From Thalassotalea euphylliae (GTDB lineage Bacteria; Pseudomonadota; Gammaproteobacteria; Enterobacterales; Alteromonadaceae), in NCBI RefSeq assembly GCF_003390395.1, contig NZ_QUOV01000001.1, positions 3,224,001-3,288,000 on the forward strand: a DNA stretch of 64,000 nucleotides, written 5' to 3'. This document shows, in pieces, positions 28,903-37,110 of this stretch (the first letter of the stretch is position 1; each line of letters starts with the position of its first letter). The translations under genes and the position numbers were made by a program. The notes beneath the pieces were generated by a model. It did not search any database, was not told the DNA's origin, and worked only from the letters and a program-made list of their open reading frames with translations.

Positions 28903-29832
28903 TTAGAATTTGTATTCTACACCAACTGCTAAGTAATCTTCGTCAGCTTGGCTATCCATATCAAATGATGTGAAGTAACCGAATACTTTTGTGCTTTTCG
29001 CTAACTTGTAGTCAGCACCAACTGTGAAGCCAGACTTGTCGTCACCGCCATCAGTGTCAGCAGTTTGAACTTGTGCTTTAAGGTCTAAGTTCTTCATAAC
29101 GCTGTATTTAGCAGAAACCATGAAGCCGTCTGTTTCAAAGTCGCTATCAACTTTCTCTTGAGTTTGAGCAATAGCACCTAAAGTAACACCAGCCACTTTA
29201 GTTGAAGCAACAATACGCGCTACGTCGTAACCATTAACTTCTGAGTCAACAGCAACTGCTGCGTAGAATTTTGACTTCTTAAGGCCAGCATCACCGTATG
29301 CTAATGAAGCAGAAATACCGTCTTCAGCATCAAGGCTGTCTTCAGCAATGTATGTTAGTGCTAATTTGAAGTTGGCAAATTTTGGCGACTTGTAAGTGAT
29401 GGTGTCAGCAAGACGGTTTTCACCTTTCCAAATTTGCTTAATATCACCATCAAGGTCGCTGAATAAATCTACTTTACCTTGAGCTTTTTTCAATGCTGTA
29501 TCGTTTTTACCTAACAATACTTCACCGAAACCACCTTTAAGGCCAACGTATTGATTACGAGAACTAATGTTGTCATCGCTATCACCGTCCATATCAACTT
29601 TGAACTCAGCTTTGTAAACAACTTCTAAACCATGACGTAACTCGTGGCTACCTTTTAAGCCAATGCGAGAGTTATGGCTTTTAACTTCAGTGAAAGAACC
29701 TTCGCCTTCGTCAGAGTTTTGCACTGTTAAAATAGCTTTACCGTATACATCAACAGTAGCCGCAGAAGCTGCGAATGAAGAAGCAGAAAGAATCGCTAAA
29801 GCGATAGCTTGCTTTGTAAATTTCATGCTCAT
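28903..29832 (-). CDS. Outer-membrane porin, probably phosphate-regulated
   Basis: 309 aa. The signal peptide ends ASAATVDVYGK, the typical start of a Gram-negative general porin. The SRIGLKGSHELRHGLEVVYKAEF and NQYVGLKGGFGEVLLGK stretches match the porin family, and the C-terminus ends in phenylalanine (VGVEYKF), the BAM recognition signal. It forms an outer-membrane diffusion channel. The Pho box upstream and its place next to phoB suggest a PhoE-like role in anion or phosphate uptake under starvation; that part is inference from regulation and context. Confidence 0.9.
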   Translation of the reverse strand: MSMKFTKQAIALAILSASSFAASAATVDVYGKAILTVQNSDEGEGSFTEVKSHNSRIGLKGSHELRHGLEVVYKAEFKVDMDGDSDDNISSRNQYVGLKGGFGEVLLGKNDTALKKAQGKVDLFSDLDGDIKQIWKGENRLADTITYKSPKFANFKLALTYIAEDSLDAEDGISASLAYGDAGLKKSKFYAAVAVDSEVNGYDVARIVASTKVAGVTLGAIAQTQEKVDSDFETDGFMVSAKYSVMKNLDLKAQVQTADTDGGDDKSGFTVGADYKLAKSTKVFGYFTSFDMDSQADEDYLAVGVEYKF

Positions 29833-29872
29833 TACCTTTAAATCAATAGGCGGTTTTCAATTGCCGCGCATT

Positions 29873-29903
29873 GTGACAACCCTATGTGACACTTTTATTA
29901 CAG
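29873..29903 (-). promoter_or_regulatory. Pho box upstream of the porin gene
   Basis: On the minus strand TGTAATAAAAG and TGTCACATAGG are 11 bp apart (plus-strand cores at 29899 and 29888). A third TTGTCACAATG lies 13 bp on. The site is 40-70 bases upstream of the porin ATG. Confidence 0.75.
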
Positions 29904-30121
29904 TGTGTATTTTTTTTGAAACTTTTATGACTTTTTAAAGTCTTTTGCGTTGCAATATTGTTACAAGCCGCTGATTGTAATGAACAATTACCTTTATTGC
30001 ACGCAATCACTGAAATTGAGGAAGACATGTATTCAGAAACCGAACAAGCGAAAAAAGGCTGTTAACTTAACGTAAAGTGGCTAGAATCAAATACTAAGAA
30101 TAAGAACCCGAAAGGCACTCA

Positions 30122-31873
30122 ATGAAGGTTACCAGTATATCACGTAAGCTATTGGCGCGTGTGCTGTCGTTATACTTTGTTCTCACACTTATCGTTACTT
30201 GTGTTCAGATTGCGGCGGAGTATTACAACGCCAAAAGCCACATTAACAGCGAATTATTAACGCTTGAAAAAACATTCAGCGGTAGTTTAACGCGTGCGGT
30301 ATGGGAGTTAAATACACAGCAAGCTATTGATATTGCAGAAGGCTTAGTCGCTATTCCCATGATCAAAGGGATTAAGGTAACCGACGAAAATAACCAAATA
30401 ATCACCGAGCTAGGTGAAACACAAGCGCTTAACGGGCAAGACTTTGACAACACCCTGATCGATATAAACGCTGAGCGGCATCTTGATATGGGAACGCTCG
30501 CGGGTCGCTCATTTGGCCACACGTTTCCGCTAGTTTTCGAGTTTTCTGGCCGCACCACTACGGTTGGCTCTGTCACTTTATTATCTAGTAACGAGGTTAT
30601 TTTTAATCGCATCGAAGTGGGTATTTACTTTTTAATCGGCAATGCCATGGTAAAAACCGCAGCGTTAGTGATCCTATTTAGCCTTGCCTTTAACAAGCTC
30701 CTTACTGTACCACTTAGCGGCTTAACTGAGCAGCTTAACCGGCTAGACCTTGACGACCCTGAAGCGTCAAAATTTCACTCTGCGAACTTTGAAAGAAACG
30801 AGTTAAATATACTGGAAGATGCGTACAACAACCTGATTGACGAATTAGTGCAATTTAAAGAAAAGCTTGCTCTAGCACAGACCGACTTATTGAACGCCAA
30901 CCAACAGTTAGATGAACAGAACCTATTATTGGAACAAGAAGTTGCGAAAAAAACCTCATCTTTGAGTACCAGTATGCTGCGCATGGAGATGCAGCAAAGA
31001 GAGTTACTAAAACAACAAGAGCAACTAACCGAAGAAAACCAACGCCGTAAAAAAACAGAGCTAACCTTAACGCAAACCAACCGCGACCTAAAAGACTCTA
31101 TTATTGAACTAAATAAAGCGCAGGCGCGATTACTAGACGCGGAAAAAATGGCGGTACTTGGTAATTTGTCGGCAGAAGTATCACACGAAATAAATACGCC
31201 TATCGGGGTAAGTATCACTTCGACTAGCTATTTGTCAGATCTGCTTAATAAATTAAAGCGTGATGTTAATGAACAAGTGATCACCAAACGCAGCATGGAC
31301 GATTTTTTATTAAATGCCGAGCAAAGTATCAATTTATTGCTCAATAACCTGAACCGTGCCTCTGATTTAATTGCCAGCTATAAACAAGTCGCCGTTGACC
31401 AAACCAGCGATAAAATTCGCCCAATTAATATGGCTCAATATGTTGATGAAGTCATTCAATCGCTGCACCCAAAACTCAAGAAAACGACCCACCGCGTGAA
31501 AGTAAACTGTCCAGGAAATATCGATGTTCATGTCCATACTGGTGCAATTTCGCAAATATTCACGAATTTAATCATCAACTCAATTATTCACGGCTTTGAT
31601 GGCTTAAATCGCGGCGAAATTCAAATAGATATTAGCTACCAGCAGGATCGCATTTATATTGATTACCGTGACAATGGCCACGGCGTAAAACCAGAAGCCC
31701 TGCCCTATTTGTTTGAACCGTTTTACACCACCAAATCAAGTGAAGGCGGCACAGGTCTTGGCACTAATATTGTCCATAGCCTAGTCACTGACACATTAAA
31801 TGGTGTGATTCGTGCCGAAAGTGAGCCCGGCCAAGGGCTAGCTTTTCATATTGAATTTAACAATATGAAGTAA
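30122..31873 (+). CDS. Membrane sensor histidine kinase (orphan)
   Basis: 583 aa. One N-terminal transmembrane helix (about residues 10-30), a periplasmic sensor region of about 140 residues, a second helix (about 175-198), and a HAMP-like segment. A long coiled coil follows (about 245-340), rich in Q, L and E. The dimerisation helix has VSHEINTPIGVSITS with the phospho-acceptor histidine (about 355). The ATPase domain has NLIINSIIHGFDG, DNGHGVKP, FYTTKSSEGGTGLGTNIV. There is no response regulator beside it. The signal is unknown. It is divergent from the porin gene. Confidence 0.92.
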   Translation: MKVTSISRKLLARVLSLYFVLTLIVTCVQIAAEYYNAKSHINSELLTLEKTFSGSLTRAVWELNTQQAIDIAEGLVAIPMIKGIKVTDENNQIITELGETQALNGQDFDNTLIDINAERHLDMGTLAGRSFGHTFPLVFEFSGRTTTVGSVTLLSSNEVIFNRIEVGIYFLIGNAMVKTAALVILFSLAFNKLLTVPLSGLTEQLNRLDLDDPEASKFHSANFERNELNILEDAYNNLIDELVQFKEKLALAQTDLLNANQQLDEQNLLLEQEVAKKTSSLSTSMLRMEMQQRELLKQQEQLTEENQRRKKTELTLTQTNRDLKDSIIELNKAQARLLDAEKMAVLGNLSAEVSHEINTPIGVSITSTSYLSDLLNKLKRDVNEQVITKRSMDDFLLNAEQSINLLLNNLNRASDLIASYKQVAVDQTSDKIRPINMAQYVDEVIQSLHPKLKKTTHRVKVNCPGNIDVHVHTGAISQIFTNLIINSIIHGFDGLNRGEIQIDISYQQDRIYIDYRDNGHGVKPEALPYLFEPFYTTKSSEGGTGLGTNIVHSLVTDTLNGVIRAESEPGQGLAFHIEFNNMK

Positions 31874-32025
31874 TTCACCTAAAACGACCATTCAAATCGG
31901 GAGATTCGCGTAGTTAAAACCAACCCGCATAAATAAATGTTCACTCAGCATATTATTATGCGGATTGGTACAAATTACGGTATGATCTCGGCCGTTTTCA
32001 TATTTACCCTAAAAGGATAGCTTTG

Positions 32026-32955
32026 ATGTGGTTTAAAAACCTTTACTTCTTCGCTTTTACACGCCCATTTAAATGGAGCGAACAAGAACTAGAACAGCAT
32101 TTAGCGGAGCACCCGTACACACCATGTGCATCGACAGAGCAATCTCACTTTGGTTGGGTAAACGCACTTGGTAAGCATGGCAACACGCTAGTACATGGCG
32201 CAAACGGCAATTTTTTAATGTGTGCACGCAAAGAAGAAAAAATTCTACCTGCTCCTGTCATAAAAGAAATGCTTGAAGAACGCTGCGCCAAGCTTGAAGA
32301 GGAGCAAGGGCGAAGTGCAACGAAAAAAGAAAAAGAACAATTTAAAGAAGACATCACCTTTGAATTATTACCCCGCGCTTTTAGCCGTTTCAGCGACACT
32401 CACGGTTATGTTTCGCCACAGCACAACATTATCGTAGTGAACTCAAGTTCTCGCGGCAAAGCCGAAGACTTTCTTGCCCTGCTTCGAAAAGTACTAGGTA
32501 CGCTGCCAGTCACTAGCTTTAGCCCTGACCAAGCGCCAGATGAAGTCATGACAGATTGGATCACCGAGCGCAGCTTAGGGGAAAACTTCCAACTTGGTAT
32601 GGAAGCTGAATTCAATGCATTGGGTGATGACGGAGCGGTTGTTCGCGTTAAAAACCAAGACCTGACCAGCGATGAAATCAAAACGCATATTGATGCGGAA
32701 AAATACGCGGTAAAAGTTGCCCTAGAGTGGGATGAAGCGATGTCATGTATTCTTTGTGATGACTTGGCTGTGAAACGCTTAAAGTTCTTTGATGTACTGC
32801 ATGAACAAAACGACGACATTGATAAAGACGATATCGTTGCGCGCCTTGATGCCGATTTTGCGTTAATGTCTGGTGAAATAAATCGTTTCATCACCGATTT
32901 GTTAGCAGAATTCTCGTTGAAAACGACTGACTATCTTGATGACGAAGATAAGTAA
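32026..32955 (+). CDS. rdgC: Recombination-associated protein RdgC
   Basis: 309 aa. RdgC is a ring-shaped DNA-binding protein that restrains RecA filament action. MWFKNLYFFAFTRPF matches the family N-terminus, and CARKEEKILPAPVIKE about 70 residues in is the conserved core. I choose the ATG at 32026, with AAGGATAG ahead of it, over the adjacent TTG. It is monocistronic, convergent with an HDOD gene across a shared palindromic terminator. Confidence 0.95.
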   Translation: MWFKNLYFFAFTRPFKWSEQELEQHLAEHPYTPCASTEQSHFGWVNALGKHGNTLVHGANGNFLMCARKEEKILPAPVIKEMLEERCAKLEEEQGRSATKKEKEQFKEDITFELLPRAFSRFSDTHGYVSPQHNIIVVNSSSRGKAEDFLALLRKVLGTLPVTSFSPDQAPDEVMTDWITERSLGENFQLGMEAEFNALGDDGAVVRVKNQDLTSDEIKTHIDAEKYAVKVALEWDEAMSCILCDDLAVKRLKFFDVLHEQNDDIDKDDIVARLDADFALMSGEINRFITDLLAEFSLKTTDYLDDEDK

Positions 32956-33021
32956 TATCATTAATTTAAGTTAATAAAACTAGCGTAGCCCCAATGGCTG
33001 CACTTAATTGATTATCCCACT

Positions 33022-33047
33022 AAAAAAGCCGCATATGCGGCTTTTTT
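33022..33047. terminator. Bidirectional terminator rdgC / HDOD gene
   Basis: AAAAAAGCCGCA followed directly by its complement TGCGGCTTTTTT (a TA sits at the centre). It gives six T on each strand and can serve both convergent genes. Confidence 0.9.
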
Positions 33048-33078
33048 GATCATTTTTTAACTGGAATAGACATCAAAG

Positions 33079-33921
33079 CTATATAAACATTGAGCGGGCA
33101 CTTTCGTACATTTCGATAAACTCTTCAGTTTTCATAAAGCCTTCATCCGGCATAATGCCTTTCCCTACATAGCTTCTCAGTAAAGCTTCTTGAGTAGACT
33201 CATTTTTGAAAATTCCGTGATACACAGCACCAGCACGAATAAAGTCCAAATAATGTACTTCTGTTGGCAATACCGTTAAATCACTCCAACTTTCCACTAG
33301 TTCACTAAATTCTTCAGAAAAACCCCAAGCTTGAGTTACAGCTGCCCCAATTTTACTACCCAGCTTAACAATCGCCTGCTGCAAGAACGTTGGGTTAGCA
33401 AAAACATCAGGGTGATTTTCAGCTTCGGTTAATATCGGTAAAACGCCAATATTATGTACCAGTGCACCAAGCGCTAAGGTATCTAACCCAAGTGACGTGT
33501 GTTTGTTGTCTTTTAGATAAAAAGTCATTAAGGCAATAGCCACAGACGTGACATCTATGGTTTTTTGCCATGAGTTTTTCATATGCATAGCGACAATTTC
33601 ATTCTCAGATACGAAAACTTGCTCAATTGCCATGGCGGTCGCAATACTTTTAATTTCTCGTAAGCCAATTCGGGTAACCGCTTGGTTAACCGTTTCAACT
33701 TTAACTGAACGACCCATTAGTGCGCTGTTAGCGACCTTAAGCATACCAATTGATAATGCAGGGTCTTGCGAGATGATATCGCTCATGCGATTTAAATTAA
33801 TGTCAGGATCATCAGCCGCTTCACGCACTTTTAGTGCAATCTCAGGTAAGGTAGGTAAAACGAGTGCATCATGCTTAATTTTTTCCACTAAAATGGTGTA
33901 CAGAGCATTTTCCGTAGACAT
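33079..33921 (-). CDS. HDOD-domain protein
   Basis: 280 aa. The HDOD domain starts LPTLPEIALKVREAADDPDINLNRMSDIISQDPALS and runs to about residue 215. HD-type catalytic residues are degenerate (ALVHNIGVLP in place of an intact HD motif), as is usual for HDOD proteins. These are signalling adaptors, often in c-di-GMP, motility or stress circuits, with no established enzymatic activity. A second 280-aa HDOD protein is at 55442-56284. No neighbouring partner gene is evident. Confidence 0.88.
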   Translation of the reverse strand: MSTENALYTILVEKIKHDALVLPTLPEIALKVREAADDPDINLNRMSDIISQDPALSIGMLKVANSALMGRSVKVETVNQAVTRIGLREIKSIATAMAIEQVFVSENEIVAMHMKNSWQKTIDVTSVAIALMTFYLKDNKHTSLGLDTLALGALVHNIGVLPILTEAENHPDVFANPTFLQQAIVKLGSKIGAAVTQAWGFSEEFSELVESWSDLTVLPTEVHYLDFIRAGAVYHGIFKNESTQEALLRSYVGKGIMPDEGFMKTEEFIEMYESARSMFI

Positions 33922-34177
33922 GAATTATCCTTATGTTTTGATATGCTTATCTAAAAAAGTAGCACAGTTATCACTATTTCGACGAGTTAATTTTTACGGA
34001 TTTATTCAGTACTAAACAAACAGTAAATAGTCACAACTTAACCCAGCACACAAAACTTGATTTACATCAAACTTTCCTCAAGTAAGTGACTCACATATAC
34101 ATATTTAATTGCCGTTTGTTTTTCAGCCACTAGAATGTGCGAACTTTTACGTTCCCATAATTTATAGAAGTTGTTAT

Positions 34178-35551
34178 ATGTTTAAGCCAGAACTGTTATC
34201 ACCGGCAGGAAGCCTTAAAAACATGCGTTATGCCTTTGCATACGGTGCGGATGCTGTATATGCAGGCCAACCTAGATATTCTTTACGCGTAAGAAACAAC
34301 GAATTTAATCACCAAAACCTAGCACAAGGTATTCAAGAAGCCCATCAGCTGGGTAAAAAGTTTTATGTGGTCAACAACATAGCACCTCATAACAGTAAAT
34401 TGAAAACTTTTATTAAAGACCTTAAGCCTGTCATCGAAATGCAACCAGATGCGATGATTATGTCTGATCCTGGTCTTATCATGATGACCAAAGAAGCATT
34501 TCCTGATATGCCATTGCACTTATCAGTGCAAGCGAATGCCGTAAACTGGGCAACAGTGAAGTTCTGGCAGCAGCAAGGCATAGATCGCGTCATTTTATCG
34601 AGAGAATTATCGCTCGATGAAATTGAAGAGATTCGTATGCGTTGCCCAGAAATGGAAATTGAAGTTTTCGTACACGGTGCACTTTGCATGGCGTACTCAG
34701 GCCGCTGTTTATTATCAGGCTATATGAATAAACGCGATCCAAACCAAGGTACCTGCACCAATGCTTGTCGCTGGAACTACAACGTTCATTCGGCAACACA
34801 AACTGAAACAGGTGATGTCATTGCCAGTGCACCTGTAGAGTTTGATCCGCAAGCGGGTAAAGGCTTTGATGATGTCGTGCTGATTCAAGAGCAACATAAG
34901 CCGGATGAGTACATGCCTGCGTTTGAAGATGAACATGGCACTTACATTATGAACTCGAAAGATCTACGTGCTGTAGAACATGTAGAGCGACTGGTGAAAA
35001 TGGGCGTGCACTCGTTAAAAATTGAAGGTCGTACAAAGTCATTCTATTACTGTGCGCGTACTGCACGTGTTTACAATCAAGCGATATTAGACGCTATGGC
35101 AGGCCAATCATTTGACCAGCAACTTAACGGTGAGCTTGAGCACTTAGCACATCGCGGTTACACCGCAGGCTTCTTACAGCGCCACAAGCACACTGAAACA
35201 CAAAACTATGACTATGGTTATTCAAAAAGTGACACCCAACAGTTTGTTGGTGAAGTGCTTGGCCGCAACGAAGACAATGGCTTAATTGAAATTGAAGTGA
35301 AGAATAAGTTCTTGGTCGGTGACGAACTTGAGTTAATGACGCCAGATGGCTGTCAGACCTTCACTTTAACACACATGGAGTCACGCAAAGGTGAAGTTAT
35401 TCGTGATGCCAAAGGTTCAGGCCATATCGTCAACATTTCGCTCGATACCGAGATGAAACTTGATTTCGGCATATTAATGCGAAACCTGGACAATGGTGAG
35501 ACAACTCGTCATCCGTTTTCGCAAAATCAAGCAGCCGGTCAATCTGCATAG
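34178..35551 (+). CDS. trhP: tRNA hydroxylation protein TrhP (U32 peptidase family, YegQ)
   Basis: 457 aa from the ATG at 34178, giving MFKPELLSPAGSLKNM, the conserved U32 start; an open extension to 34109 lacks family similarity. U32 landmarks are ELLSPAG, YAGQPRYSLR, FVHGALCMAYSGRCLLS and DLRAVEHVERL, with conserved cysteines in CMAYSGRC and GTCTNACRW. E. coli YegQ/TrhP takes part in prephenate-dependent 5-hydroxyuridine formation at tRNA position 34. It is followed after 22 bases by the yfhL-type ferredoxin, suggesting a shared redox function. Confidence 0.92.
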   Translation: MFKPELLSPAGSLKNMRYAFAYGADAVYAGQPRYSLRVRNNEFNHQNLAQGIQEAHQLGKKFYVVNNIAPHNSKLKTFIKDLKPVIEMQPDAMIMSDPGLIMMTKEAFPDMPLHLSVQANAVNWATVKFWQQQGIDRVILSRELSLDEIEEIRMRCPEMEIEVFVHGALCMAYSGRCLLSGYMNKRDPNQGTCTNACRWNYNVHSATQTETGDVIASAPVEFDPQAGKGFDDVVLIQEQHKPDEYMPAFEDEHGTYIMNSKDLRAVEHVERLVKMGVHSLKIEGRTKSFYYCARTARVYNQAILDAMAGQSFDQQLNGELEHLAHRGYTAGFLQRHKHTETQNYDYGYSKSDTQQFVGEVLGRNEDNGLIEIEVKNKFLVGDELELMTPDGCQTFTLTHMESRKGEVIRDAKGSGHIVNISLDTEMKLDFGILMRNLDNGETTRHPFSQNQAAGQSA

Positions 35552-35573
35552 CTACTGACAGGAGCACCTCACA

Positions 35574-35837
35574 ATGGCACTGAAGATTTTAGCGAGTTGT
35601 ATTAACTGCGATATGTGTGACCCTGAGTGCCCAAACCAGGCGATTACATTAGGTGAAGAAGTCTATGAAATCGACCCTGCCCGCTGTACAGAGTGTTTAG
35701 GGCATTACGATGAACCAACGTGTGTCAAAGTATGCCCTATCGACTGTGTCGTGCCAGACCCTGAGCATGAAGAAACCGAGGAAACCTTGGTGAAAAAGTT
35801 TGAGCTTCTATATCAGCTCGACGTCAAGTCCGCATAA
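35574..35837 (+). CDS. yfhL: YfhL-type 4Fe-4S ferredoxin
   Basis: 87 aa. Two clusters are predicted: CINCDMCDPECPNQAI at residues 8-23 supplies CxxCxxCxxxC, and CTECLGHYDEPTCVKVCPID supplies the second set with the longer CxxC-x8-C-x3-C spacing typical of YfhL/Alvin ferredoxins. An acidic C-terminal helix follows. A clear AGGAG site precedes the ATG. Operon partner of trhP; electron or Fe-S supply to the U32 protein is an attractive inference. Confidence 0.93.
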   Translation: MALKILASCINCDMCDPECPNQAITLGEEVYEIDPARCTECLGHYDEPTCVKVCPIDCVVPDPEHEETEETLVKKFELLYQLDVKSA

Positions 35838-35853
35838 CAAGCGTTATTTAAAT

Positions 35854-35881
35854 TTACCGCTACTAGAAGTAGTAGCGGTAA
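35854..35881. terminator. Hairpin between yfhL and the outer-membrane protein gene
   Basis: TTACCGCTACT (35854-35864) pairs perfectly with AGTAGCGGTAA (35871-35881). It overlaps the 3' end of the minus-strand gene and sits between convergent genes. T-runs are poor, so terminator function is moderate at best. Confidence 0.45.
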
Positions 35882-37110
35882 CCTATCTGGAATTGGCGCT
35901 CAATTAGTTCAATTGGTTGATCGAGATAAGCACGGGCTTGGCGATCAGAATCAATCCAATTATATTCCGCCAGCATAAAGCTCTTTTTGTTCAAACGGTA
36001 GCGGTAAGCAATAGAAATAGCGTTACCATTTTCGTTGTTGTTGTCACCTTGAGTATCATCGAGGTCATCAACGTTAAAGTGTTCTAATCGCAGTGCAAGG
36101 TGATGATTTGACCAAAAATGACGAAGCATCAAAAAGCCACTGTCGTAATCATTATTAACAACATCTTCAAACGTTGGTGATGTCATATAGGTGCTACCTT
36201 GCATATACTGCCCAATCACTTCCCATTGCTTGGCTAAGCGGTACTTAACCCCGATATGACTAAACTCGGTTGTCCAAGTGTATTGCCCTTGCTTGACAAT
36301 ACCCTCTTGCGCATGGTTATCGTAATAACCGACATTTACTCGCAACGCTCTGTCATATCGCCATGACGCAGCGACATGAACGCCCCAGCGATCATCCAGC
36401 TCACGAAATGGATCTGAGTCGTGCGCTTGCTCAGCTAATTCGCCAATTAATGCAGGAAAATAGGGAATGCGGAGTTTTTCGTGAAGCAGTGTTTGACGAC
36501 TGCCAATTGTCCAGCCATGCCAAGCTAACATAGCACCAGCTGGGTCATTATTTTGAAATAAAGAAACAGTTGCGCCAAACGAATGCGCTGAGTTGGTAAA
36601 TTTACCTAGCTTCTCAAGGGTTAGTTGTCCGCCAGTGCTTCTTAGCTCTTCACCAATCCAATTATTGATTGCACTGGAAGTTAGGGTGTAAGGAGTAGAC
36701 CAAGCAGTGGCAATGTTTTCCATACTGATCTGTGGATAAAATATGCCTAATTTAGATTGCCAACGCCAACCTTTTTCACTAGGTACACCTTTATATGATA
36801 TGTAACCTTCGGTAAAGCCAATAGCGCTGTTTCCTCGATCAGCAAAACCATTACCGACCAAGGTCAAAGAAACGTTATTTTCCCAATCGACGTGGTATTG
36901 AAGCCCTAGCTGACCAACAGCAACACCTGCACCGTCATCAAAACGGAACTTTCCATAATCTCCTTTTAAGTAGCTATTTCCATCTGCGCTACTGTTAACA
37001 TTGTAAAATCGTAAATCGACAAGTCCTTTTATGGAGGCATCAGCTGCCACAGCTGTGCCACTTAGCATTAGTCCTGAAAATGCTAAAACCTTAAAAAGCG
37101 ATTGATGCAT
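35863..37110 (-). CDS. Outer-membrane beta-barrel-like protein of a cupredoxin/EAL operon
   Basis: 415 aa. The signal peptide ends GTAVAADAS. The mature part alternates hydrophobic and polar residues, rich in Tyr, Trp, Asn and Gly, like a porin-type barrel. It closes in IGYRYYF with a terminal phenylalanine, as in BAM substrates. I do not recognise a named family. It is the third gene of an operon, starting directly after the EAL protein stop. Co-location with a secreted cupredoxin and a c-di-GMP phosphodiesterase suggests a surface or redox-related function, but this is only context. Confidence 0.8.
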   Translation of the reverse strand: MHQSLFKVLAFSGLMLSGTAVAADASIKGLVDLRFYNVNSSADGNSYLKGDYGKFRFDDGAGVAVGQLGLQYHVDWENNVSLTLVGNGFADRGNSAIGFTEGYISYKGVPSEKGWRWQSKLGIFYPQISMENIATAWSTPYTLTSSAINNWIGEELRSTGGQLTLEKLGKFTNSAHSFGATVSLFQNNDPAGAMLAWHGWTIGSRQTLLHEKLRIPYFPALIGELAEQAHDSDPFRELDDRWGVHVAASWRYDRALRVNVGYYDNHAQEGIVKQGQYTWTTEFSHIGVKYRLAKQWEVIGQYMQGSTYMTSPTFEDVVNNDYDSGFLMLRHFWSNHHLALRLEHFNVDDLDDTQGDNNNENGNAISIAYRYRLNKKSFMLAEYNWIDSDRQARAYLDQPIELIERQFQIGYRYYF

